A stretch of DNA of 64,000 nt, from positions 1-64,000 of the forward strand of contig NZ_JFKA01000001.1 of assembly GCF_002115755.1 (NCBI RefSeq), written 5' to 3'. This DNA comes from Thalassospira mesophila (GTDB taxonomy: Bacteria > Pseudomonadota > Alphaproteobacteria > Rhodospirillales > Thalassospiraceae). The translations under genes were made by a program, and so were the position numbers. Shown piece after piece: positions 26,419 through 36,498 of the stretch; positions within the stretch are counted from its first letter, which is position 1, and every line of letters begins with the position of its first letter. The notes beneath the pieces were generated by a model, which worked only from the letters and a program-made list of their open reading frames with translations, was not told where the DNA came from and searched no databases.

Positions 26419-26534
26419 CGGCCTACCTGTTGCAACGGCCAGTTTCCGGCCCGGTCGCAATTGTGACGGCGGGCCGAACAAAGAACAACGATATAGATCA
26501 ATCTCTGTCGCAGGTGACCGGGCGATTGGCGATA

Positions 26535-27461
26535 TTAATGATCGTCCGATGCGGAAGCAGGATCAGAAGCCGGAGTCGGAGTGGAGGCCGGAGCCGGGTC
26601 TGTTTTGCCGTCATCGCCCGGCGTCGTGATCAGTTCAAGAATCTGGTCAAAGGCGACATGGCGCACCGCCGATACGTTATCTTGCGGCGACAGCCAGTTT
26701 AGCCGGTCGCGCAAATCCACCACTTTGCCAACAATGCAAATCGCGGGCGGTTCCATATTGGCATTTTCAACATCGCGGGCTGCCTCGGCCAATGTTGTTA
26801 TCAACAATTTCTGATGCGGGGTTGTCGCCCGGCTGATCACGGCAACCGGTTCACTGGCCGCACGGCCATTACTGATCAGTTCGGTTGCAATGCGGTCCAG
26901 ATGCTTCATCGCCATATACATCACCAGCACCTGCGACCCTTGCGCAAGGGCGGCCCAGTTGATGTTATCGGGCACATCGCCACTGGCCCCGTGGCCGGTT
27001 ACAAACGTTACCGATGAATTGCAATCGCGGTGGGTGGCCGGAATACCGGCATAGGCCGCCCCGGCAATACCGGCGGTAATGCCGGGCACCACGCGAAAGG
27101 GCACGCCGTGGTCCACCAGCGTCAGCCCTTCTTCGCCCCCCCGGCCAAACACAAACGGGTCGCCGCCCTTAAGGCGCAATACCCGCAATCCCTGCCGGGC
27201 CAGATGGACCAGTTCCAGCGAAATATCGTTTTGCCGGGCCGAGGGCCGCCCCCCCCGTTTCCCGGCATAGATCCGTTTGGTCTCGGGGCGCAGCAAGTTT
27301 AAAATCCGGTCATCGACCAGCGCATCATAAACAACAACATCGGCCTGCTGCATGGCGTTCACCGCATGCAGGGTTAACAAACCGGGGTCGCCGGGGCCAG
27401 CGCCCACCAGCCACACCCAACCTGCTTCAAATACCGGAAAATCAATACCAAGTGCTGTCAT
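26535..27461 (-). CDS. cobA: Uroporphyrinogen-III C-methyltransferase (SUMT)
   Basis: 308 residues. The tetrapyrrole methylase fold is clear: VWLVGAGPGDPGLLTL near the N-terminus, VVYDALV, RLKGGDPFVFGRGGEE, then VVPGITAG. It makes precorrin-2 from uroporphyrinogen III with two SAM, the branch point to B12 and sirohaem. There is no CysG oxidase/ferrochelatase domain, so it is the CobA type. The last 30 residues are a Pro/Ala/Ser/Asp-rich low-complexity tail beyond the normal family end. It is divergent from cbiD, sharing the 280-bp region 27462-27741. Confidence 0.95.
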   Translation of the reverse strand: MTALGIDFPVFEAGWVWLVGAGPGDPGLLTLHAVNAMQQADVVVYDALVDDRILNLLRPETKRIYAGKRGGRPSARQNDISLELVHLARQGLRVLRLKGGDPFVFGRGGEEGLTLVDHGVPFRVVPGITAGIAGAAYAGIPATHRDCNSSVTFVTGHGASGDVPDNINWAALAQGSQVLVMYMAMKHLDRIATELISNGRAASEPVAVISRATTPHQKLLITTLAEAARDVENANMEPPAICIVGKVVDLRDRLNWLSPQDNVSAVRHVAFDQILELITTPGDDGKTDPAPASTPTPASDPASASDDH

Positions 27462-27741
27462 AGACCAAAACTATCCGAATTAAGGAGACGTCGTGCGAAG
27501 AAATCGCCCGCATATCCCCGTTGCCGTGCGCGCCGTTGCGGACCATCTTACACAGCAATAGACATTGCAGGGCAACAGATAAATCCAATTATTAATGGTA
27601 ATATCAAATATAGAACAATTATTTTATGTTATAAATTCAATCCAGTCCGCAATAGCCCGCTACCGGCAAAACCGCTAGCATGGCAAAAATTGCCGCTGCG
27701 ATAACCCGTTAGACCACACAACAGGAACCACGCCCGCAATC
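27462..27741. promoter_or_regulatory. Divergent promoter region between cobA and cbiD
   Basis: 280 bp with an AT-rich core (27575-27645). No B12 box or other cobalamin riboswitch element is visible on either strand, so these two transcripts seem not to be controlled like the cobP operon. Confidence 0.5.
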
Positions 27742-28848
27742 ATGACCCGCAAACCCGAAGGCCCGCTTCGCAAAGGATGGACAACCGGGGCCTGCGCCAC
27801 CGCCGCCACCCGTGCGGCCTGGCAGGCCCTGCTGGCTGGCACGTTTCCCGACCCGGTATCGATTACATTACCGCGCGGGGAAACCCCCAGCTTTGATCTG
27901 GTTAAATCCGAAACCGGGCCGGGCTGGGCGCGCGCCAGCATCATCAAGGATGCGGGCGACGACCCCGATGTAACCCATCACGCCGAAATTATTGTGACCC
28001 TGCGCCGTGCCGGGCCCGGCCACGGAATTTCGTTTCACGCCGGGCCGGGGGTGGGCATGGTGACCAAGCCCGGCTTGCCAATTGGCGTTGGCGAACCTGC
28101 TATCAACCCCAAACCGCGCGAAATGATGATCGCCCAGATCACCGAACTCGCCGCGCAGTTTGGCGTCGCCACTGATGTCGAAATTGAAATATCGATCCCC
28201 GGTGGCGCTGAAATTGCGCAAAAAACCTGGAATCCGCGTTTGGGCATTATCGGTGGCCTGTCGGTATTGGGCACAACTGGCGTTGTCATCCCGTTTAGCT
28301 GTTCCTCATGGATCCATTCCATCCATCGCGGCATTGATGTGGCGCGCGCCACCGGGCGCACCCACGTTGCCGGGGCCACGGGCAAAACATCGGAAAGTGC
28401 CATACAGGCCCTGTATGGCCTGCCCGACGACGCCCTGCTTGATATGGGCGATTTTGCCGGGGGCATGTTGAAATATCTGCGCAAAAACCCGGTCGCCCAG
28501 GTCACAATTGCGGGCGGGTTTGGCAAGCTGGTCAAACTGGCACAGGGCCATATGGACCTGCACAGCAGCCGGTCACAGGTCGATATGGACCGGCTGGCCG
28601 AAACCGCCCGCCATATCGGCGCCAGCAAAACCCTGTGTACCGCCATAAAAACCGCCAATACCGCCCGTCATGTGTTGGAACTTTGTGCCCGCGAAAACGT
28701 TACCATAGCCAGCATTATCGCCAGACAGGCGCGTGAAGCCGCCATGGCCACCATCGATGGTGCCTGCGCCATCGAAGTGGTTATATTTGACCGTCAGGGC
28801 GCAATGATTGGCCGTGCCGGGGCGTTTGAGCAGCACGCACCGCAATAA
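27742..28848 (+). CDS. cbiD: Cobalt-precorrin-5B C1-methyltransferase (CbiD)
   Basis: 368 residues. The N-terminus LRKGWTTGACATAATRAA is the CbiD signature, and VEIEISIPGGAEIA, IGGLSVLGTTGVV and GGFGKLVKLAQGHMDLHS follow in family order. CbiD methylates C1 of cobalt-precorrin-5B in the cobalt-early (anaerobic) route, where it replaces CobF of the aerobic route. Length is normal. AGGAACC precedes the start. cobK follows 185 bp later on the same strand. Its presence supports an early cobalt insertion or a hybrid pathway. Confidence 0.95.
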   Translation: MTRKPEGPLRKGWTTGACATAATRAAWQALLAGTFPDPVSITLPRGETPSFDLVKSETGPGWARASIIKDAGDDPDVTHHAEIIVTLRRAGPGHGISFHAGPGVGMVTKPGLPIGVGEPAINPKPREMMIAQITELAAQFGVATDVEIEISIPGGAEIAQKTWNPRLGIIGGLSVLGTTGVVIPFSCSSWIHSIHRGIDVARATGRTHVAGATGKTSESAIQALYGLPDDALLDMGDFAGGMLKYLRKNPVAQVTIAGGFGKLVKLAQGHMDLHSSRSQVDMDRLAETARHIGASKTLCTAIKTANTARHVLELCARENVTIASIIARQAREAAMATIDGACAIEVVIFDRQGAMIGRAGAFEQHAPQ

Positions 28849-29033
28849 TAACGGGCCGTGCAAAGGCAGATAACGGTCAATGACAATTCGGGCTAGCCCG
28901 TGTCAACTCGCGCCAGCTCGTCGCCACGTCATTCGACGTGCCGTGTCTTGCATACCAAGCTGTTTACTGCCGGAAACATCTTTCCGGCATCTGTTTAATT
29001 TACGACGCCACAACATATGGAAACCGATTGCCG

Positions 29034-29831
29034 ATGTCCGATCCTGACCTGAGACTGAAAAACCACCTTTCCCCGCTTAATGTTCTTGTTTTTGGTGGCA
29101 CCGGCGATGCCAATCGTATTGCCAGTGAACTTCTTGTCAGGTTTGGCTCTCATATCCGTTTGCAGTTGTCCCTTGCCGGGCGCACCAGTGCGCCCAACCT
29201 GCCCGATGGTGTGCCGGTGCGTATTGGCGGCTTTGGCGGGCCCGAAGGCATCGTCAAAAGCCTGACCAGCGACCGCATTGATCTGGTTGTTGATGCCACC
29301 CATCCCTATGCCACCCAGATTTCCAGGCATATTGCCCAGGCCTGCGCGCAATCATCCGTACCCTGCATTCAGTATCGCCGCCCGCCATGGGTGGCCCAAA
29401 CCGGCGATAACTGGGTCTCGGTTGCCGATATTCCAGCCGCGGCAAAGGCCCTGCCCACCTTGGGCCACCGTGCGCTGATTGCGATTGGTCGGCGCAAATT
29501 GCACTATTTCAACGAACTGCATGATTGCTGGTTACTGGTCCGCACCATCGAGGCCCCCAACCAGCCGTTCGACCTTGCCAATGGTGAATGGCTGTCGGCC
29601 CGTGGCCCGTTTTCAACGGACCGCGAACAGGAATTGCTCGAACGTTATGAAATTGATGTGGTGGTCACCAAAAACAGTGGCGGCAGTGCCAGCGAAGGCA
29701 AACTGATTGCCGCACGCACCCTGGGCATTCCCGTGATCATGATTGACCGGCCTGCCCTGCAAGAAGTTGATTACGCCGGAACAATCGAAGATGTGGTTCT
29801 CAAGGTGGCGCAACACCACACCACCCAGTAA
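29034..29831 (+). CDS. cobK: Precorrin-6A reductase (CobK/CbiJ)
   Basis: 265 residues. NVLVFGGTGDANRIA is the nucleotide-binding start of CobK/CbiJ; GPFSTDREQELLERY and VVVTKNSGGSASEGKLIAA are the diagnostic C-terminal motifs. It reduces the C18-C19 double bond of (cobalt-)precorrin-6A with NADPH. I chose ATG 29034 (MSDPDLR), about 20 residues before the Rossmann motif; an upstream start at 28938 would add a non-conserved stretch. It follows cbiD and ends at a strong terminator. Confidence 0.93.
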   Translation: MSDPDLRLKNHLSPLNVLVFGGTGDANRIASELLVRFGSHIRLQLSLAGRTSAPNLPDGVPVRIGGFGGPEGIVKSLTSDRIDLVVDATHPYATQISRHIAQACAQSSVPCIQYRRPPWVAQTGDNWVSVADIPAAAKALPTLGHRALIAIGRRKLHYFNELHDCWLLVRTIEAPNQPFDLANGEWLSARGPFSTDREQELLERYEIDVVVTKNSGGSASEGKLIAARTLGIPVIMIDRPALQEVDYAGTIEDVVLKVAQHHTTQ

Positions 29832-30248
29832 TAGCCGGTAATGGCACCAACAGCCTTGGTCCATCGCCGCACGGTTAAAACAGGTGCGAATCGCTTATCA
29901 AGCACGGATTCGCACCTGTTTTGCCATATAAACGGCTGCAATATGACAGTTTGCAGAACAAAGTCCCCGATATCTGCGATTTTCCCTTACCCAAGCATAC
30001 TCTAGGTTGCCAAGCAGAAAAACCGCACTTCCTTTGCGCGAATGTTTGGGGAAACTCCTTGCCAGCCGCCCGGCAAGGCTGAATATTTCTGCCGCTGAAG
30101 AATACCAGCATGCATCCGGATTGTGGGGGATTGACGGGTTTGGCCCGTCTGAGAAGCAATCCGGTTTTGCCCGGGGGAAATATGACATGTCGACAGAATG
30201 GCCAAAGTCGCCGCGCGACGACACCAACCAGCAAACGGGGAAGTTGGA
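29832..30248. other. Intergenic region and leader of the transmembrane chemoreceptor gene
   Basis: Apart from the cobK terminator, about 320 bp precede the chemoreceptor. A short hairpin (CCTTGCC with GGCAAGG, about 30057-30078) is visible in what may be the 5' leader. No gene and no recognisable riboswitch were identified. Confidence 0.4.
29877..29922 (+). terminator. Strong rho-independent terminator after cobK
   Basis: A perfect 16-bp inverted repeat (29877-29892 with 29907-29922) starts with AAAA and ends with TTTT, around a 14-nt loop. It closes the cbiD-cobK unit. Confidence 0.92.
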
Positions 30249-32399
30249 ATGATTGGTCGTTTGGGCCTGCGCGGGCGCTTGATGCTTGCGATCGTGCCGA
30301 TTGCATTACTGGCTGCCAGCACGGCAGCCATCGGAATTTTTTCATTTGAAACCACCCGGCAACAGCAAAAATCCGTCACCGAAGAAGCCATTCCGGCTTT
30401 GATTACGGGTCAACAGCTTTATGCCAAAACCGACTCGCTTACCGGCATTGGCCGGATGGTGGCCGCCGCTGAAACCGAAACAGACGTCAATGATGCCGCC
30501 GCCAGTCTGGAAGCCATCGAAAACGCCATCAGCGACGATATTTCCCGCCTGGCGCAGCTTGGTGTCGATGCGCAAATCCTGAACAATTTCTCCAGCATGA
30601 CCGGGCAATTGGGGAACAATATCCGTCTGCTTAGCGATACACGCATGTCGCTGTTTAAAACCGGCCAAACCCTGACGGATCTGGTGGCACAAAACGCCAA
30701 GGCCGCTGCGGCGATCGAACTGATCGCCAGTGATCTGGGCACCAATGCCTCGATGAATTTGACCGACAATGCCAGCTCGCTTTATGCGCTGATTGGCAAT
30801 CCCGAACAAACCAAAGCCGCCTTTGATGCGCTTAATACCCTGCTTGATGTCAATGCTGTCAATGTCCAGAACATGGGCGATTTGCGCGCCAATGCTTTTC
30901 AAATTCCAGCGACTGGGGATCAGGTTCTGGCAGCCCATAATCAGGAAGCCCTGGACCGGGTTAAATTTCGCGCCGACCCGCTGCTGACCCAGTTGCAAAA
31001 AGGGGTGGAACGGATTGCCGATGAAACGGAAAAAGCCAGTGCGCTGAAACAATATGACATTATCCACACAAATCTAAACCCCAACACCGACCAGAACCTG
31101 TTTGGTTTGCAAAAAAAACGCTTGGAAACAATGGCCTCGGTCGAGGCTGTTTTGGCTGAAAACACCAGCATATCGACGAGCATCGCCCAGACAGCCCAAC
31201 AGGTTCTCGAGCAGATGCAAACCAAAATCGACAGCGCCAATCAGGCGGTCGGCACCACCATCGACACCTCGAAAACCATCATGATTGCCGTGATCATCGC
31301 GGTCATCGTTATTTCCGGGCTGATTTTGTGGCTCTATGTGCAGCGCAACCTGTTACGGCGTCTAATTGGCCTTAACCGCGCCATGGCGCGCCTGGCCGGG
31401 GGCGACCTTGACAACCCGGTCAACGATAAAGGCCGCGATGAAATTGCCGATATGGCCGTGGCCGTTGAAACCTTTCGTGAAAACGGGCTGGAAGCACGCC
31501 GCCTGCGCGCTGAAAACAAGGCCACCGAGGAACGCGCCGAACATTTGCGCCGCCAAACCCTGCGCGAAATGGCCGACGGGTTTGAAACCACGGTGAACGC
31601 GCTGGTGACCGAACTGGTCAATGCCGCAGGCGACATGGGTGAAACCATGGGCAAAATGGTCGACAATGCCGGCAATAACGTGACCCGCGCGGTGGAAGTA
31701 ACCAACGCATCGCAGGATGCCTCGCGTAATGTCAGTTCAGTGTCATCGGCGACCGAGGAACTTTCGGCATCGGTACGCGAAATTGAACGCCAGATCAGCA
31801 AGGCCGAGGAAATTTCACATGCGGCGGTTGATCAGGCCAAAAAATCCGACGAAACCGTGCGCCAGATGTCGGAAACCGCATCGCGCATTGGCGAGGTGAT
31901 CAACCTGATCACCAACATCGCCGATCAGACCAACCTTTTGGCCCTGAATGCCACCATCGAAGCCGCGCGGGCGGGTGATGCCGGCAAAGGCTTTGCCGTG
32001 GTGGCAGGCGAGGTTAAAAACCTTGCCACCCAAACCCAGCGCGCCACCGATGACATTGGCAAACAGATCGACGAAATGCGGATGGTAAGCGATGACGCGG
32101 TTAAAATGATATCGGCCATCGCCCATACCATTGGCGAAATGGACGTTATTTCCGCCTCTATCGGCGCTGCCATGCGCCAGCAAGGGGCCGCCACCGGCGA
32201 AATCGCCAATGGCTCGGAAGAAGCCGCAAATGGCGTGCGCCATGTGTCGGACAATATGGAAAGCGTTTCGCAAACTGCCAGTATGGTGCAAAACCTTGCC
32301 AGCCATGCCCGCGAAGTTGCCGGTGAGTTGTTACGTAAAACCCAGAACCTGCAACTTGAGGCCAATAATTTTGTCAGTCGGGTCCGCGCCGACGGATAA
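30249..32399 (+). CDS. Transmembrane methyl-accepting chemotaxis protein
   Basis: 716 residues. Helix TM1 at about 10-31, a periplasmic all-helical sensor domain (about 32-342) reminiscent of TorS-like four-helix bundles, TM2 at about 343-366, a HAMP domain to about 420, then an MCP signalling domain with the canonical hairpin tip ([20 protein letters not shown]). ATG 30249 is preceded by GGGGAAG and starts just before TM1. The ligand is unknown. Monocistronic: it has its own leader and ends before the bidirectional hairpin at 32503. It differs from the soluble receptor at 21112 by having a periplasmic sensor. Confidence 0.9.
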   Translation: MIGRLGLRGRLMLAIVPIALLAASTAAIGIFSFETTRQQQKSVTEEAIPALITGQQLYAKTDSLTGIGRMVAAAETETDVNDAAASLEAIENAISDDISRLAQLGVDAQILNNFSSMTGQLGNNIRLLSDTRMSLFKTGQTLTDLVAQNAKAAAAIELIASDLGTNASMNLTDNASSLYALIGNPEQTKAAFDALNTLLDVNAVNVQNMGDLRANAFQIPATGDQVLAAHNQEALDRVKFRADPLLTQLQKGVERIADETEKASALKQYDIIHTNLNPNTDQNLFGLQKKRLETMASVEAVLAENTSISTSIAQTAQQVLEQMQTKIDSANQAVGTTIDTSKTIMIAVIIAVIVISGLILWLYVQRNLLRRLIGLNRAMARLAGGDLDNPVNDKGRDEIADMAVAVETFRENGLEARRLRAENKATEERAEHLRRQTLREMADGFETTVNALVTELVNAAGDMGETMGKMVDNAGNNVTRAVEVTNASQDASRNVSSVSSATEELSASVREIERQISKAEEISHAAVDQAKKSDETVRQMSETASRIGEVINLITNIADQTNLLALNATIEAARAGDAGKGFAVVAGEVKNLATQTQRATDDIGKQIDEMRMVSDDAVKMISAIAHTIGEMDVISASIGAAMRQQGAATGEIANGSEEAANGVRHVSDNMESVSQTASMVQNLASHAREVAGELLRKTQNLQLEANNFVSRVRADG

Positions 32400-32502
32400 C
32401 ACGGAAAAAAGCCGGGCTGGTTAAGCATTCAATGCCAATGTCTGGTTTGCCCCAGCACGGTCCGGCTTTGCCCTTTGGGGTATCTCCAAAGGGCACCTGC
32501 AA

Positions 32503-32538
32503 AACACCCCCGCAAGACGTTTCTCTTGCGGGGGTGTT
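32503..32538 (+). terminator. Terminator between chemoreceptor and TRAP operon (bidirectional)
   Basis: AACACCCCCGCAAGA (32503-32517) pairs with TCTTGCGGGGGTGTT (32524-32538), followed by GTTTGTT; the minus strand reads into a similar A/T stretch. It separates convergent transcripts. Confidence 0.88.
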
Positions 32539-32578
32539 GTTTGTTCAGGTTACGGTTCCAGCGGGCTTAACCACAACT

Positions 32579-33874
32579 TTATCCGGCATAACCAAACATG
32601 CGCGGCAACCACAACACAATCGACGGGATCAGCGTCATCATCAAAAGGGCCAACAGCAATACAAAGATAAACGGCCAGATTTCGCGGATAATATCGCGCA
32701 GCGGAATGCCGGTTACACCATTAAGCACAAACAGCACCACGCCATAAGGCGGTGTCACCAAGCCGATCATGATATTCACCGTGATCACCACACCAAAATG
32801 CACCAGATCGATGCCCAGCATCTTGGCGGCGGGTAAAAACAGCGGCACCACAATAAGCAGCAAGGTCGTGGCGTCAAACAAACAGCCCAACAGCAAAACC
32901 AGCACATTGACGCCCAGCAAAAACACCACCGGCGACATTTCCAGACCGGCCAGCTGACCCGCCACCATTGCCGGAACATTTTCGCTGGCGACCAGATAAT
33001 TTAACACCAGGGCTGATGCAATAATCAACCCCACCACCGATGTCGAACGCGCCGCATCAAGCACCAGCTTGTAAAAATCTTTCCAGCTAAGCGAGCGATA
33101 GAAAACCACCGACAGGATCAGGGCGTAAACAGCGGCAACGGCGGCGGCCTCGGTCGGGGTGGTCACACCGCCATAAATGCCATAGAGCAAAATCACCGGT
33201 AACATCAGGGCCGGGAACGCCCGCATGGTTAATTTCGGAATGTCGCGCAAAGGCACCGCTTCATCGCGGGCGAAGTTACGCCGACGTGCGGTAATGGCGT
33301 TTAAAATCATTAAAACCAGCGCCAGCAACAAGCCCGGCACAATCCCGCCCAAAAACAAATACCCGATCGAGGTATCGGAAATCAGGGCATAAAGGATCAT
33401 GGGAATGGAGGGCGGAATAATCGGCCCGATCACGCTTGATGCTGCGGTCAACGCCGCGGCATAGCCGGGCGGATAACGGTTATCACGGCACATAAGGTCG
33501 ATAATCACGCGGCCAATACCCGCCGCATCGGCAATGGCCGAGCCCGACATGCCCGAGAAAATCAGGCTGGCCAGAACGTTCACATGGGCCAAACCGCCAC
33601 GCAACCGGCCAACAATGGCGACGCAAAAATTCAGCAACCGGTCGCTAATGGTGCCCGCATTCATAAAGTTTGCTGCCAGAATAAACAACGGCACAGCCAG
33701 CAAAACATAGCTGTTAAACAGGCCATTAAGCGACTGTTCGGCCACCAGCCCCACATCCTGCCCGGTCATAAACAGATAGGCGATGGAGGATGCAAAAGCC
33801 GCGAGTGAAATTGGCATGCCAATCGCGCCCAGCAGCAAAAACCCGCCAAGGCTAAACATAAAAGCCATGCTCAT
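32579..33874 (-). CDS. dctM: TRAP transporter large permease, DctM family
   Basis: 431 residues, about 12 membrane helices, with typical DctM motifs (VPLFILAANFMNAG, GMSGSAIADAAGIGRV, PPSIPMILYAL, VTTPTEAAAVAA). It is the sodium-driven transport subunit working with DctQ and DctP. It overlaps dctQ by 4 bp (ATGA), showing translational coupling. Substrate is inferred only from the divergent aldolase gene: a sugar acid, sialic-acid-like or related 2-oxo acid precursor. Confidence 0.93.
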   Translation of the reverse strand: MSMAFMFSLGGFLLLGAIGMPISLAAFASSIAYLFMTGQDVGLVAEQSLNGLFNSYVLLAVPLFILAANFMNAGTISDRLLNFCVAIVGRLRGGLAHVNVLASLIFSGMSGSAIADAAGIGRVIIDLMCRDNRYPPGYAAALTAASSVIGPIIPPSIPMILYALISDTSIGYLFLGGIVPGLLLALVLMILNAITARRRNFARDEAVPLRDIPKLTMRAFPALMLPVILLYGIYGGVTTPTEAAAVAAVYALILSVVFYRSLSWKDFYKLVLDAARSTSVVGLIIASALVLNYLVASENVPAMVAGQLAGLEMSPVVFLLGVNVLVLLLGCLFDATTLLLIVVPLFLPAAKMLGIDLVHFGVVITVNIMIGLVTPPYGVVLFVLNGVTGIPLRDIIREIWPFIFVLLLALLMMTLIPSIVLWLPRMFGYAG

Positions 33875-34404
33875 GGCAGATCCCTTTGTTCTTCTTCGTC
33901 CCCGGCAATGGCGGCAACTTCATCGCCCCAGCGTCGGGTAAACAGCCGATACAGCGACACACCAGAACGAATCACCACCGCAATAACAAAAACCGGGAAA
34001 ATCGCATAAATGTAATTGAGCGGAATGCGCGTGACCGGCGCCTTTTCAATGCGCATGAACTGCACATAATCGATAATCACCGGCAGGCCTGCGGCCATAG
34101 CCGCGCCAATACAGAAAATGCCCAAAATCGCCATCACGCGTTTTTGGCGCGGATTAGCCATTAAAAACAGCATGTTGAACGAAACATGTTCGCTATCGCG
34201 CAGCAAAAAGGCCGCCGTCCAGAACACCAGCCAGATATATAAAATAACGCAAACCTCAACCGTCCAGCCCAGCGGGGCATTGAGGACATAGCGGTAAAAG
34301 ATCTGCAAAAGAAAGGTTGCGAACATCACGATGAACAATGTCACCGCGACGCCCTCGCAACCTTTTTTCATTATGGATCGACAGGATCGCACAACTACGC
34401 TCAC
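33871..34404 (-). CDS. dctQ: TRAP transporter small permease, DctQ family
   Basis: 177 residues, four membrane helices (about 20-42, 50-70, 92-112, 132-152), with the family motif LQIFYRYVLNAPLGWTVEV. It bridges binding protein and DctM. It overlaps dctP by 4 bp and dctM by 4 bp, a tight dctP-Q-M operon on the minus strand. Confidence 0.92.
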   Translation of the reverse strand: MSVVVRSCRSIMKKGCEGVAVTLFIVMFATFLLQIFYRYVLNAPLGWTVEVCVILYIWLVFWTAAFLLRDSEHVSFNMLFLMANPRQKRVMAILGIFCIGAAMAAGLPVIIDYVQFMRIEKAPVTRIPLNYIYAIFPVFVIAVVIRSGVSLYRLFTRRWGDEVAAIAGDEEEQRDLP

Positions 34405-35405
34405 TTAATTGCGTTAACGCGTTCGACAATGCCTTCCGGCCAGTCTTTGGCGAAATCGGATTCCAGATAGTCCTGCTGCACTTTCTTGCGGAAAGCAGCA
34501 ACATCGGGTTCATAAACCTTCAGGCCCTGTTCCTTGAAGAAATCAAGCAGCTTGGCTTCATCGGCAATGCGGTGTTCATTGTTGTATTTGGTCGCCACTT
34601 CGGCGGCTTCATGCACCAGTTTCTGCTGATCTTCGCTTAGCTCGTCATAGGTGCTTTTGGCCATCGACAGGAAAATCGCATCGACCAGATGATGGGTCAG
34701 TACGATCTGGTTGGTGACTTCGTAAAACTTGGCCGCTTTAACGGTCGGCAACGGATTGTCCTGCGCATCGATGGTGCCGGTCTGAAGGCCGGTATAAACT
34801 TCACCAAAGGCCAGCGGAGTGGCATTCGCACCCAGGGCATTGCCAAGGAACAACCACGCATCCGAGCCCGGCATACGCAGCTTTACGCCCGCAAGATCCG
34901 CCGGGGTTTCAATTTTCTTGTCGCCGCGAATATCAAGTTCGCGCGTGCCCAAATAGCCCACATCAAGAATCTCGATATTCATGTCATCGGCAACCATCTG
35001 GTAAAATTCCTTACCGATGTCGCTGTGAAAGACTTTGCGCTGATGGTCCGGGTCACGGATCAGATAACCGGCGGTAAAAACCGACCATGCCGGGACTTGC
35101 TTGGCAATATCCTGGGCGGAGATCATTGCCATATCAAGGTTGCCGCGCTGCATGGCGGCGGGTTCGGTGCCTTGTTTGAACAGGCTGGCATTAAGGTGAA
35201 TTTCAACATCGAACTGGCCCGGTGCCTTTTTTTCAAGTTCGTCCTTGAAAACGGTCAGCATTTTCGCGTGCCAGTCACTTTCGACCGCCGGGGTCGAAAT
35301 GCGCAATTTAACCGGATCGGCCATGGCCGTGGTCGCAACACCGGACAATGCCAGCAATGCCGCCGCCGCAATCCCGGCGGTGTATTTGGGTAGATGTTTG
35401 AACAT
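34401..35405 (-). CDS. dctP: TRAP transporter periplasmic binding protein, DctP family
   Basis: 334 residues with a Sec signal peptide (cleavage after TTAMA, about residue 29). It carries DctP features: LKLRISTP-like N-terminus, the conserved arginine region KLRMPGSD, and PLAFGEVYTGLQTGTIDAQDNP. The arginine in the KLRMPG loop normally binds a carboxylate, so the ligand is an organic acid. It is the first gene of the TRAP operon and is divergent from the DapA-family gene, with a shared palindromic operator candidate at 35517. Confidence 0.93.
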   Translation of the reverse strand: MFKHLPKYTAGIAAAALLALSGVATTAMADPVKLRISTPAVESDWHAKMLTVFKDELEKKAPGQFDVEIHLNASLFKQGTEPAAMQRGNLDMAMISAQDIAKQVPAWSVFTAGYLIRDPDHQRKVFHSDIGKEFYQMVADDMNIEILDVGYLGTRELDIRGDKKIETPADLAGVKLRMPGSDAWLFLGNALGANATPLAFGEVYTGLQTGTIDAQDNPLPTVKAAKFYEVTNQIVLTHHLVDAIFLSMAKSTYDELSEDQQKLVHEAAEVATKYNNEHRIADEAKLLDFFKEQGLKVYEPDVAAFRKKVQQDYLESDFAKDWPEGIVERVNAIK

Positions 35406-35516
35406 TTAAGGTCCTCCCGTGGACTAATTACCTGATCTTTCTGATTTATTATTCTTTTTGGCTGGCTCCCGGCGGAAAATCAACCGGGTTTATAGCGCCA
35501 ACAAACATATTGTATA

Positions 35517-35530
35517 ACTAACATGTTAGT
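35517..35530. promoter_or_regulatory. Perfect 14-bp palindrome, candidate GntR operator
   Basis: ACTAACATGTTAGT is a perfect palindrome in the 192-bp region between dctP and the divergent aldolase gene. Outer arms TTGTATA and GCTACACAA extend the symmetry imperfectly. FCD-type GntR regulators bind such short dyads; the GntR gene at 36499 is the obvious candidate, probably controlling both directions. Confidence 0.7.
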
Positions 35531-35597
35531 GCTACACAACAGTTAATCCGTCAACAACAAACACTATTTTAGGCCTATCGCCTGACAGGAACGCTCC

Positions 35598-36494
35598 ATG
35601 ACTTTTGATCCCGCCCGCCCCTTTGGCATTTCTGCCGCGCTAACCACCCCGTTCACCGCTGCTGGTAATGTTGATAACGACCTTTTGGTGCGCCATGTTC
35701 AGCATGTGCTGGAACAGGGCTGCACATCGGTAACCCTTGGCGGCACCACCGGCGAAGGCCCGTCTTTGTCGCAGGCTGAAAAAGTAAGCGCGCATAATGC
35801 CATGACAGCGGCCGGTGTTCCGGCTGATAAAATCGTTTTTGCCATTATCGAATCGTCCCTGCCCAATGCGGTCGCCTGTGCCCGCGAAGCGGCCGACCTG
35901 GGCAGCAGCCATATTTTGCTGGCCCCACCTTTCTATTTCAAAGGTGTCGCCGATGACGGCCAACTGGCATGGTTCAGAACCTTGCTTAATGAAATTGCCA
36001 CCAGCGGGCTGAAGGTAATTTTGTACCATATCCCGCAGGTTACAGCCGCCCCGGTCACGCCGGACATGGTTGCAGAACTGAAAAAAGACTTCCCGACCCT
36101 GATTACCGGTGTGAAAGATTCGGCAGGCAACTGGGAAAACACCGAAGAACTTCTTAAACGTTTTGCCGACCTTGATATTCTTATTGGCGATGAACGCCTG
36201 CTGGCAAAGGGCGTTGCCCTGGGTGCTGCTGGCGCCATCAGCGGTGTTGCCAATTTCCGCCCTGACCTTTTAACCGCCATTCTGGCTGGTAAACCCACCG
36301 ATGCCCGCCTGCCCGAACTGGTCGAGGCCCTGCTGCAATATCCGGTAACACCGGCGGTCAAGGCCCTGGTCGGGCATCTTGGGAACGATCAATCGTGGCT
36401 GGCGGCCCGCGCCCCCCTTGCCCGTCTGGCCCCGGCACAGTATCAAGCCCTTGCACAACGCTATGACGAACTGTTCGCATCGCCAACGAGGTAA
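35598..36494 (+). CDS. DapA/NanA-family aldolase (dihydrodipicolinate synthase-like)
   Basis: 298 residues, a TIM-barrel lyase. It carries GGTTGEGPSLS (the GTTGE pyruvate-carboxylate loop), the conserved tyrosine in LYHIPQ and the Schiff-base lysine in TGVKDSAGNW. The family condenses or cleaves pyruvate with aldehydes (DapA, sialate lyase, 2-keto-3-deoxy-gluconate aldolase, and others). Location between a TRAP operon and a GntR gene argues for a catabolic lyase for the imported acid and not for lysine synthesis. The exact substrate cannot be read from sequence. Confidence 0.88.
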   Translation: MTFDPARPFGISAALTTPFTAAGNVDNDLLVRHVQHVLEQGCTSVTLGGTTGEGPSLSQAEKVSAHNAMTAAGVPADKIVFAIIESSLPNAVACAREAADLGSSHILLAPPFYFKGVADDGQLAWFRTLLNEIATSGLKVILYHIPQVTAAPVTPDMVAELKKDFPTLITGVKDSAGNWENTEELLKRFADLDILIGDERLLAKGVALGAAGAISGVANFRPDLLTAILAGKPTDARLPELVEALLQYPVTPAVKALVGHLGNDQSWLAARAPLARLAPAQYQALAQRYDELFASPTR

Positions 36495-36498
36495 GACC

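Noticed and set aside
27462..27741. Possible cobalamin riboswitch before cobA or cbiD
   Set aside because: Neither the B12 box nor the CCGCAACTG core is present on either strand.
23278..29831. A single cobalamin operon spanning cobB to cobK
   Set aside because: cobB, sco1, safE-like and cobA are on the minus strand and cbiD and cobK on the plus strand, so at least two transcripts exist.
30007..30248. Possible riboswitch in the chemoreceptor leader
   Set aside because: There is a short hairpin but no match to a known riboswitch core that I can recognise.
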